6,122 nt of DNA from Enteractinococcus helveticum (GTDB lineage Bacteria > Actinomycetota > Actinomycetes > Actinomycetales > Micrococcaceae): contig NZ_DYXC01000095.1 of NCBI RefSeq assembly GCF_020742345.1, forward strand, positions 1 to 6,122. The letters run 5' to 3'. A program made the position numbers and the translations under genes. Below are positions 1 through 4,724 of the stretch, in pieces (position 1 is the stretch's first letter; each line of letters begins with the position of its first letter). The notes under the pieces were generated by a model. It did not search any database, was not told the origin of the DNA, and worked only from the letters and a program-made list of their open reading frames with translations.

Positions 1-1482
1 GCACACCTGTTGTACTCCGATCCACGATTACAAGATCGTCGCAGCGGGGTCTTATTCGTCGGACCACACGAACCTTTTCTTGCCTATGTTTCGGATGTGC
101 TGCCAAGTTTGGGAGAGAACGGCGTCCAGACCACAACGGTGGGCGGACTCCTGTCGGAAGGCGCAACAGCCTCTCCAGAACACCAGACCGAGGTCGCAGA
201 AATCAAATCCCGACTCAATATCGTCAGCGTCATGGAAACAGCGGTGGGATTATATGAACAACCACCCGTGGCCGACCTATTAATCGAAACGCCATGGGCA
301 GACCTTCGACTCAGTACCGAAGACTGGGCCGAGGCGTTCCGAACACCCGGACCAGATCTTGTCCACAATGACGCACGCGACGAAATCTGGGAAGCACTCA
401 TCGAAATCGCCGTCGATAAAATTGCCACAGCCGTGGATCCTGACGACGCAGAGCATCCCGAATTGTGGCGGAGTCTGATCACTAACCAGCAATTGCGTGA
501 AACCTTCGTGCGCGCCTGGCCACTGCTGCGTGCCGAAGACATCGTGGGTGATCTTTTCACGGTGCCCGCCTATCTGCGAATGTGTGCACCAACGCTGACC
601 GACCATCAGGTCCAGGCATTACAGCGGACCGAAGCCCAGGCATGGACCCAATCCGATCTGCCACTGCTGGATGCTGCACGACGCCGGATCGGGGACCCAC
701 AAGCCTCGAAACGTCGACGCGCCCGTGAACGCGCGCTGGCGGCTGAACGTGCGGCAATGTCCCGGGTCATTGAAGACTTGGTTGCTGCAGACGACTCTGA
801 TCTACAGCTGATGTCCACGTTGACCAGCCCAGACATGCGCGAGAAACTTGATGACGACGCGTTACCCAGCCGCAAGACTGTTCCACTGGACGGACCATTT
901 CAACACATAGTGGTCGATGAAGCACAAGACCTCACCGACGCTCAATGGCAGATGCTGCTGGCACGCTGCCCGTCACGGAGCTTCACGATCGTGGGGGACA
1001 GGGCACAGGCGCGCCACGGATTTACGGAAACATGGGAACAACGTCTCAATCGCGTGGGCTTGGACCGGGTTGAACAGGCAAGCCTGACGATCAACTACCG
1101 GACACCACAACCGATCATGGATGCCGCCGAACCGGTCATCCGCCAGGCCATCCAAGACGCCAATGTGCCAACCTCTATTCGACCCTCTGAGGGACCGGTC
1201 CGTTACGGTACGGTCGATGAACTGGAGACCGTGCTCCACACCTGGTTGACCGACCACGATCAGGGCGAGGGGATCGCCGCGGTGATCGCCACGGACACCT
1301 CCAGGGTGCTACCGAACTCGCCGCGAATACGACTCCTGACACCGCAGCTGGCCAAGGGACTGGAATTTGATCTGGTCGTCCTGATCGACCCGGCACACTT
1401 CGGCACCGGCATCGAAGGAACCGTAGACCACTACGTCGCCATGACCCGAGCGACCCACCAACTCGTGATCCTGAACAGTTGA
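1..1482 (+). CDS. helR: HelR/HelD-like RNA polymerase-associated helicase, C-terminal part (5' end cut by window)
   Basis: This is a superfamily 1 (UvrD-like) ATPase of the actinobacterial HelD/HelR group. These proteins bind RNA polymerase and recycle stalled enzyme; HelR can also displace rifamycins. The frame is open from base 1 to the TGA at 1480-1482, so the TTG at 10 is not the true start. The Walker A half lies upstream of the window. Visible motifs in order are motif II VVDEAQD (DEAQD at 916-930), motif III GDRAQ (994-1008), motif IV NYRTP (from 1093), motif V with LAKGLEFDLVVL (from about 1348) and motif VI HYVAMTRATH (1429-1458). The roughly 270 residues before motif II match the HelD-specific insert and include a basic stretch, KRRRARERALAAERAA. 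About 493 residues are present of a family length near 700-750. No U-tailed hairpin follows the stop, so read-through into the erm region is possible. Certain as HelD-type; the specific HelR role is inferred. Confidence 0.88.
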   Translation, partial: AHLLYSDPRLQDRRSGVLFVGPHEPFLAYVSDVLPSLGENGVQTTTVGGLLSEGATASPEHQTEVAEIKSRLNIVSVMETAVGLYEQPPVADLLIETPWADLRLSTEDWAEAFRTPGPDLVHNDARDEIWEALIEIAVDKIATAVDPDDAEHPELWRSLITNQQLRETFVRAWPLLRAEDIVGDLFTVPAYLRMCAPTLTDHQVQALQRTEAQAWTQSDLPLLDAARRRIGDPQASKRRRARERALAAERAAMSRVIEDLVAADDSDLQLMSTLTSPDMREKLDDDALPSRKTVPLDGPFQHIVVDEAQDLTDAQWQMLLARCPSRSFTIVGDRAQARHGFTETWEQRLNRVGLDRVEQASLTINYRTPQPIMDAAEPVIRQAIQDANVPTSIRPSEGPVRYGTVDELETVLHTWLTDHDQGEGIAAVIATDTSRVLPNSPRIRLLTPQLAKGLEFDLVVLIDPAHFGTGIEGTVDHYVAMTRATHQLVILNS

Positions 1483-1494
1483 GTCCAGCGAACT

Positions 1495-1523
1495 TTGTGG
1501 TGCAAATGTCACGATGTTAGACT
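1495..1523 (+). promoter_or_regulatory. Candidate promoter of the erm leader transcript
   Basis: A -35-like TTGTGG (1495-1500) and a -10-like TAGACT (1518-1523) are separated by exactly 17 bases. Transcription from this -10 would begin about 7-8 bases downstream, at or next to the A of the leader-peptide ATG (1531), so the leader would be translated from a leaderless mRNA. The absence of any Shine-Dalgarno sequence before 1531 fits this. The -35 matches consensus at only 3 of 6 bases. The AT-rich block that usually precedes the -35 in WhiB7-controlled promoters is not seen. This is inferred from sequence alone. Confidence 0.55.
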
Positions 1524-1530
1524 GCCCGGC

Positions 1531-1575
1531 ATGTGTATGACAGTTATGGCAATGATCCGGTTGCGCCGCGCTTAG
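1531..1575 (+). CDS. Erm leader peptide MCMTVMAMIRLRRA (14 aa)
   Basis: A 14-codon open frame, ATG at 1531 to TAG at 1573-1575, lies 100 bases upstream of erm and encodes MCMTVMAMIRLRRA. Codons 10-13 read Arg-Leu-Arg-Arg. The Arg-X-Arg (+x+) motif, as RLR in ErmD-type leaders, is a known macrolide-dependent ribosome arrest sequence, so a drug-bound ribosome would be expected to stall around 1558-1569. There is no Shine-Dalgarno in front, but the ATG falls where transcription from the -10 at 1518-1523 would start. Both the position upstream of a methyltransferase gene and the overlap of its last codons with the first strand of the downstream hairpins fit translational attenuation. Internal ATGs at 1537, 1546 and 1552 could be alternative starts and keep the RLR motif. 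Confidence 0.75.
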   Translation: MCMTVMAMIRLRRA

Positions 1576-1668
1576 CAGCGGGCCAACCGAATAAACTTCC
1601 CGCTGCTCCGAGAAGCCCGTTGGGCGCTGCATTGTCGCGCGCCCGGAAGATTGCTACCTCCCGGAGTA
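1558..1668 (+). promoter_or_regulatory. Translational attenuator controlling erm
   Basis: Four pairings can be read directly. (1) Leader-end bases 1558-1563 (CGGTTG) pair with 1584-1589 (CAACCG), with 1566-1569/1578-1581 as a possible inner stem. (2) 1574-1582 (AGCAGCGGG) pairs perfectly with 1599-1607 (CCCGCTGCT), 9 bp with a 16-nt loop. (3) 1604-1610 pairs with 1662-1668 (7 bp including one G-U), masking the erm Shine-Dalgarno GGAG at 1663-1666. (4) A closed hairpin, 1622-1627/1639-1644 (GGGCGC/GCGCCC), sits inside (3). Pairing 2 shares bases 1604-1607 with pairing 3, and the inner part of pairing 1 blocks pairing 2. The inferred switch is: without drug, 1 plus 3 form and erm is off; a ribosome stalled on the RLR codons disrupts 1, allows 2, breaks 3 and exposes the ribosome binding site. 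The pairings are seen; the switch is inferred from known erm attenuators. Confidence 0.7.
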
Positions 1669-1675
1669 TCCTGTT

Positions 1676-2476
1676 ATGCCCACATATCGTGGCGGCCGTC
1701 ATGAACACGGCCAAAATTTTCTCACTGACCATACGATCATCGACCAGATCGTTGATCTGGTTGCTGCCTCCACCGGCCCAATTATCGAAATCGGCCCCGG
1801 CCGAGGCGCTCTCACATTCCCGCTGCAGCAGCTGGCCCGACCCCTAACAGCCATTGAGATTGATGCTCGCAACGCCAGTTGGCTCCAGAAGCGCAGCAAT
1901 GGCAACACCACTGTTATTCACGATGACTTCCTGCAGTGGCACATGCCCACCACCGAACATACTGTGGTCGGCAATGTACCCTTTCATCTCACGACGGCAA
2001 TACTTCGGCGGGTGCTGCACGCTGCCGACTGGACTCATGCCGTGCTGTTGGTGCAGTGGGAAGTCGCCCGACGGAGGGCCGGCATCGGTGGCGCAACTAT
2101 GATGACCGCACAGTGGTGGCCGTGGGTCGACTTTCGCCTCGAGACTCGGGTGCCCGCAACCGCATTTACCCCGCGTCCCAACGTCGACGGAGGCCTGTTA
2201 GTGATGTCGCGGCGGCCCGAACCGCTGGTGTGCGCGAACGACCAATCAATGTATCGCCGGTTTGTACACGCCGTTTTCACTGGCAAAGGTCACGGCCTTG
2301 CGGCCATTGTGAACCGCCTCATCCCGCCGGGGCGGCGTCAACGGAGAAAACTTTGGTTGGCTGATGAGGGGATCCATCCTCGAGCACTACCCAAAGACCT
2401 CACCGCGCAGCAGTGGGCCAAGTTGTTTCGCACAGCCCTGGAACACGGCTGGTCGGCTGGGCCAGCGAGAAAATAA
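1676..2476 (+). CDS. erm: 23S rRNA adenine-N6 methyltransferase, Erm(X)-like
   Basis: This SAM-dependent enzyme methylates N6 of the 23S rRNA adenine at the macrolide-lincosamide-streptogramin B site (A2058 in E. coli numbering), giving resistance to all three drug classes. At 266 residues it has a normal Erm length without the long basic tail of some actinobacterial members. The start RGGRHEHGQNFLTD (residues 5-18) is typical of the actinobacterial Erm group. SAM motif I is EIGPGRG (38-44), the motif II acid is E61, the motif III region is HDDFL (82-86), and catalytic motif IV is NVPF (100-103). QWEVARRRAG and TAFTPRPNVDGG match conserved Erm segments further on. The ATG is supported by GGAG at 1663-1666, 9 bases upstream, which is the site masked by the attenuator. 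The longer overlapping frame at 1533-1847 is a shadow. It is very close to Erm(X) by memory of conserved blocks, but clearly not identical; the Erm class letter cannot be assigned here. Confidence 0.96.
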   Translation: MPTYRGGRHEHGQNFLTDHTIIDQIVDLVAASTGPIIEIGPGRGALTFPLQQLARPLTAIEIDARNASWLQKRSNGNTTVIHDDFLQWHMPTTEHTVVGNVPFHLTTAILRRVLHAADWTHAVLLVQWEVARRRAGIGGATMMTAQWWPWVDFRLETRVPATAFTPRPNVDGGLLVMSRRPEPLVCANDQSMYRRFVHAVFTGKGHGLAAIVNRLIPPGRRQRRKLWLADEGIHPRALPKDLTAQQWAKLFRTALEHGWSAGPARK

Positions 2477-2507
2477 CGTCACGTCGGTCGCAGCGGTGCG
2501 CGTACCA

Positions 2508-2522
2508 TCTGCTCTAGGCAGA
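2508..2522. promoter_or_regulatory. Inverted-repeat operator upstream of the XRE regulator gene
   Basis: TCTGCT-CTA-GGCAGA is a 6-3-6 inverted repeat with one mismatch pair (T2513/G2517). It differs at one base from TCTGCC-N3-GGCAGA, which I recall as the element recognised by Streptomyces PopR upstream of clpP3. Its core CTGC-N5-GCAG recurs in the palindrome upstream of the clpP operon in this window (4379-4391). Its centre is about 49 bases before the regulator ATG, near the place where an activator would contact a promoter if transcription starts at the ATG. A second, less regular repeat follows at 2526-2539 (CCTGC-N4-GCAGG). This suggests autoregulation by the downstream gene. Confidence 0.65.
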
Positions 2523-2551
2523 AAACCTGCCGGAGCAGGGCACCGGCTGGA

Positions 2552-2557
2552 TACGGT
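2552..2557 (+). promoter_or_regulatory. Candidate -10 box of a leaderless regulator transcript
   Basis: TACGGT matches the TANNNT pattern and ends 6 bases before the ATG at 2564, so transcription would start at the start codon. No good -35 hexamer is found 16-18 bases upstream, which would suit a promoter that depends on an activator bound at the 2508-2522 operator. The alternative is that GGTGA at 2555-2559 is a weak ribosome binding site and transcription starts further upstream. Confidence 0.4.
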
Positions 2558-2563
2558 GAAAAC

Positions 2564-3010
2564 ATGGATGATTACACGGCTCGCCGACCGGGACGCCCGT
2601 CTGGGATCACGACCGAACCTCTGTGGCGGGAGGTACTGGGTGCCCGTCTGCGTCGCTTGCGAAAACACCGCAAACTTACCCTGACCCAGCTGGCTCGGCG
2701 TGCTGGTGTGTCTCCGCAGTATCTTTCAGAGGTCGAACGCGGTCGAAAGGAGCCTTCTTCTGAGATGATCGCGGCGATTAGCGGGGCACTGGGCATCTCG
2801 CTGTTAGAGCTCACCGTTCAAGTGACCGATGAGTTACACCGGACCGCTCGCACTACCATCGAGTTGGCTCGATCTGCCGCTGGTCCGGCTGTGGCCTTAT
2901 TCGACGACGAGCTCGACGCGGAGCTGTCCTTGCCAAGCCTGGCCTCCGTCTCACCGGACGGGACTGCCTCCTGGCATCGCACCACAGAACAATTGTCGTT
3001 GGTGGCCTGA
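2564..3010 (+). CDS. popR: XRE-family transcriptional regulator, PopR/ClgR type
   Basis: A 148-residue DNA-binding protein with one N-terminal helix-turn-helix domain (about residues 23-83; recognition part LARRAGVSPQYLSEVERG at 43-60). The segment YLSEVERGRKEPSSE (53-67) is characteristic of ClgR and PopR, the actinobacterial activators of clp genes. The residues after about 85 are a short, low-complexity effector or degradation region. The gene converges on a clpP pair, 43 bases away stop to stop, and the promoters of both carry a CTGC-N5-GCAG repeat. In Streptomyces, PopR activates clpP3P4 and is itself removed by ClpP1, depending on its C-terminal alanines. Here the protein ends Leu-Val-Ala, which resembles ClpXP-type tails. 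It likely activates the neighbouring clpP operon and itself. The family call is firm; PopR rather than ClgR is inferred from context and operator. Confidence 0.75.
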   Translation: MDDYTARRPGRPSGITTEPLWREVLGARLRRLRKHRKLTLTQLARRAGVSPQYLSEVERGRKEPSSEMIAAISGALGISLLELTVQVTDELHRTARTTIELARSAAGPAVALFDDELDAELSLPSLASVSPDGTASWHRTTEQLSLVA

Positions 3011-3053
3011 TCCTGCTGGACGGCTCCTTAGTTGTGCCAAGGATGATGATTCG

Positions 3054-3668
3054 TTAACCGACGTAGGATGGTGTTTCAGGCCGAGAATGCAGGACTTCAT
3101 CGATCAGTCCGTATTTACGTGCGGCTTCAGCGGTGAATACTCGATCACGATCCGTGTCTTCACGCAGTGTGGCTACTGACTGTCCCGTGTGTTCAGAGAG
3201 GATCTTCTCCATCTCGCCGCGAACTCGGACAAGTTCATCTGCATGCAGGATTAGGTCCGGAACTGCTGCGCGACCGGTGTTCAGCGCAGGTTGGTGCAAT
3301 ACGATCCGGGTATGGGGGAGCATGGCACGACCACCGGGTTCGCCGCCGGCTAGTAACACTGCACTCACTCCGAAAGCTTGGCCAACACAGGTGGTTGCTA
3401 CCGGTGCTTTAACGTATTGCATCGAATCATAGATGGCCAGCATGGCCGAAGGGTCACCGCCCTCGCAATTGATATAGAGACTGATCGGCGATGTCGGATT
3501 GGCAGACTCCAAGTGCAACAGTTGCGCAATCACGGTGTTGGCCACTCCGGCGTCGATTGCAGTACCCAAGTAGATGATGCGTTCGCTTAGCAGCTGCGAA
3601 TATACGTCCATGACTCGCTCACCGCGACCATCCCGGGCGATGACATTGGGGATCGGATAACTGCTCAT
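3054..3668 (-). CDS. clpP: ClpP-family subunit lacking the catalytic serine (second gene of operon)
   Basis: A 204-residue ClpP (S14 peptidase) homologue resembling the ClpP2/ClpP4 side of actinobacterial pairs. It has a canonical N-terminal axial-loop and handle region (GRGERVMDVYSQLLSERIIYLG, which runs from residue 14). At the active site, the usual GQAAS motif reads GQAFG: Gly100 (codon GGA, + strand 3369-3371) stands where the nucleophilic serine should be, with a Ser at 102. His125 (VLHQP) and Asp175 (DRDRVF) are kept. The oxyanion GG is present but in CEGG rather than SPGG, and the usual GGxxGxAxDIEIxA ring-contact segment is altered. It starts at ATG 3668, overlapping the stop of the upstream clpP by ATGA, with GGAGG at 3676-3680 seven bases before. 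Probably a structural or regulatory subunit of a mixed ClpP ring rather than an active protease; a shifted nucleophile at Ser102 is possible but unlikely. Confidence 0.92.
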   Translation of the reverse strand: MSSYPIPNVIARDGRGERVMDVYSQLLSERIIYLGTAIDAGVANTVIAQLLHLESANPTSPISLYINCEGGDPSAMLAIYDSMQYVKAPVATTCVGQAFGVSAVLLAGGEPGGRAMLPHTRIVLHQPALNTGRAAVPDLILHADELVRVRGEMEKILSEHTGQSVATLREDTDRDRVFTAEAARKYGLIDEVLHSRPETPSYVG

Positions 3669-4321
3669 CGTTGTTCCTCCGTATCAATTGTGTGCTCAGG
3701 AAAGGACAACCGGGAGGTCAAACCGGTGGGCCGGCGCAATCCTGGCGGTGCGATCTGGCTGAAATCCGTGACGATTGCATCCACGAAGCCGTATTCCAAT
3801 GCTTCTTGGGCGGTGAACCAGTGGTCTCGCAGTGAGTCTTCATAGACCCGCTGTGGTGACTGTCCGGTATCTTCGGCGATCAGCCGCAGTGTGGTGTCCC
3901 TGGTGTGCCGGAGGTCTTCGGCCTGAAGCTCGACATCCACTGCGGTCCCGCCAATGCCGCCAGATCCTTGATGCAGCAGTACCTTGGCGTGTGGCATGGC
4001 ATAGCGTAAGCCGGGCGTGCCAGCAGATAAGAGGAACTGGCCGGCGCTTGCGGCCCACCCCAGCGCAACAGTGCTCACCGCACACGGGAGAGACTTCAGA
4101 ATATCCCGGATTGCCAGCATCGCCGGTACCGAGCCGCCCGGAGAATGAATCCACAAGGCAATAGTTTCGTCTGGTGCATCGGCCGCCAGCGTGAGCAGCT
4201 GCGTCATGAGATGGGTGCCGTTGTCGTCATTGAGTTCGCCGTCTAAAACCAGCACTCGGCGGTGGGCAAGTTCCTGACGGTGGCGTTCGGTGAATATGCG
4301 TTGATCCGTATCTTGTGTCAT
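3665..4321 (-). CDS. clpP: ClpP-family protease subunit with complete catalytic triad (first gene of operon)
   Basis: A 218-residue S14-family serine protease subunit, most like the ClpP1/ClpP3 side of actinobacterial pairs; such subunits form two stacked heptamers that degrade substrates fed by ClpX or ClpC. The triad is complete: Ser92 (GWAASAGQF), His117 (LLHQ) and Asp166 (RDHWF). SPGGS (60-64) supplies the oxyanion region. Two features are unusual: the N terminus lacks the canonical axial-loop sequence before VLVLDG, and the residue after HQ is Gly (HQGSGG) instead of the usual Pro. The ATG at 4321 has only a weak Shine-Dalgarno; the upstream GTG near 4351 is in another frame. It is translationally coupled to the second clpP by an ATGA overlap. 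A perfect inverted repeat centred 64 bases upstream probably controls the operon. The core housekeeping clpP1P2 is expected elsewhere, so this is likely an accessory pair. Confidence 0.93.
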   Translation of the reverse strand: MTQDTDQRIFTERHRQELAHRRVLVLDGELNDDNGTHLMTQLLTLAADAPDETIALWIHSPGGSVPAMLAIRDILKSLPCAVSTVALGWAASAGQFLLSAGTPGLRYAMPHAKVLLHQGSGGIGGTAVDVELQAEDLRHTRDTTLRLIAEDTGQSPQRVYEDSLRDHWFTAQEALEYGFVDAIVTDFSQIAPPGLRRPTGLTSRLSFPEHTIDTEEQR

Positions 4322-4362
4322 ATTTCGATCTTGCTCGTACGCGGATCACGGTCTCCAGGAAT

Positions 4363-4494
4363 GCTGCTGGCAGCTGTGCTGCTCAGAGCAGCACAGCTAA
4401 ACTCGTCACACGAATGGACATCTTGTGAAAGGCTTTTGCCTGAACGTGTTTCTGCAGCTGCCCAGTTGAGAACCATCCTGAGGCAGCGAGCAGC
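4363..4494. repeat. Cluster of GCTGC/GCAGC words in the clpP upstream region
   Basis: The 285-base gap between the clpP start and the tRNA (4322-4606) has no convincing gene. Within 132 bases it contains eight copies of the pentamer GCTGC or its complement GCAGC (at 4363, 4370, 4378, 4388, 4454, 4457, 4483 and 4490), far more than expected by chance. Four belong to the 4363-4398 block with the perfect palindrome. Two others flank an imperfect repeat, GCTGCCCAG (4457-4465) against CTG-A-GGCAGC (4478-4487). They may be weaker sites for the same regulator. No clear -10 box on the minus strand was found. Confidence 0.5.
4372..4398. promoter_or_regulatory. Perfect 12-bp inverted repeat, probable operator of the clpP operon
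   Basis: AGCTGTGCTGCT (4372-4383) and AGCAGCACAGCT (4387-4398) are perfect reverse complements separated by CAG. The core CTGC-N5-GCAG (4379-4391) has the same half-sites and spacing as the repeat upstream of the PopR-like gene (2509-2521). It is centred 64 bases upstream of the clpP start codon on the minus strand. An activator-binding site is the best reading. It could also form an RNA hairpin if transcription begins further upstream. Confidence 0.75.
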
Positions 4495-4606
4495 ACCAAA
4501 CGAAAAATGGTCTGGCGAGGGAGCCTGGCGAGAATCGGTCAGTCAAGATGTATGGGATGGTGAAACGAGAAACCCCATTGGCACCACTTGGAACCTGTCG
4601 AGTTTG

Positions 4607-4677
4607 AGGTGGGGGCAGGAGTTGAACCTGCGTGCACGGCCTTGCGGGCCGTGACCTAGCCTCTCGGTCACCCCACC
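4607..4677 (-). tRNA. tRNA-Cys (anticodon GCA), with atypical anticodon loop
   Basis: The reverse complement folds as a complete 71-nt cloverleaf. The acceptor stem GGTGGGG/CCCCACC is 7 perfect pairs, with the discriminator T (4607) expected for tRNA-Cys. The D arm is short (ACC/GGT, with GG in the loop). The anticodon stem is ACGGC/GCCGT, the variable loop is 4 nt, and the T arm is GCAGG-TTCAACT-CCTGC with 5 perfect pairs. The 7-nt loop reads CCGCAAG, so the anticodon is GCA (+ strand 4643-4645), cysteine. The CCA end is not encoded, as is usual in Actinobacteria. The base before the anticodon (position 33) is C instead of the nearly universal U, and position 38 is G, which can pair with C32 and shrink the loop to 5 nt. 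The gene stands alone; no U-rich terminator is seen downstream. Confidence 0.88.
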
Positions 4678-4681
4678 GAAA

Positions 4682-4702
4682 CGCAGTGATAGTCTCACTG
4701 CG
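4682..4702. repeat. Perfect 8-bp inverted repeat between tRNA-Cys and yggS
   Basis: CGCAGTGA (4682-4689) and TCACTGCG (4695-4702) are perfect complements around TAGTC. The repeat starts five bases upstream of the tRNA 5' end and 23 bases before the yggS ATG, so it overlaps the promoter area of both divergent genes. A TATCAC on the minus strand inside it (4688-4693) could be a poor tRNA -10. It lacks a T tail in either direction, which argues against a terminator; an operator is possible. Confidence 0.45.
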
Positions 4703-4712
4703 CCACCCATGT

Positions 4713-4718
4713 TACGTT
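4713..4718 (+). promoter_or_regulatory. Candidate -10 box for leaderless yggS transcript
   Basis: TACGTT fits TANNNT and ends 6 bases before the ATG at 4725, placing the transcription start on the start codon. No Shine-Dalgarno precedes this ATG, which agrees with a leaderless message. No convincing -35 hexamer is found 16-18 bases upstream. Confidence 0.45.
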
Positions 4719-4724
4719 TGGCCT

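Noticed and set aside
10..12. TTG at position 10 as the helicase start codon
   Set aside because: The frame is open to the window edge and the upstream Walker A half of the family is missing, so the gene begins before the window.
1483..1500. Possible WhiB7-controlled promoter for erm
   Set aside because: No AT-rich block precedes the candidate -35, so the usual WhiB7 signature is not supported.
1533..1847. 104-codon open frame overlapping the erm leader and the erm start
   Set aside because: It is in a different frame from both the RLR leader and erm, starts at GTG inside the leader, and its protein shows no family features; it overlaps clearly conserved Erm sequence.
3011..3053. Possible bidirectional terminator between the convergent PopR-like and clpP genes
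   Set aside because: Only a 5-bp repeat, TCCTT (3025-3029) and AAGGA (3039-3043), with a 9-nt loop and no T tail, is present; too weak to call.
4262..4654. 130-codon open frame on the plus strand across the clpP upstream region
   Set aside because: It is antisense to the clpP start and runs through the tRNA-Cys, has no recognisable domain, and no ribosome binding site supports it.
4607..4677. Attachment site for an integrated element at the tRNA-Cys
   Set aside because: No second copy of the tRNA 3' end and no integrase gene are visible in the window; only the orientation is suggestive.
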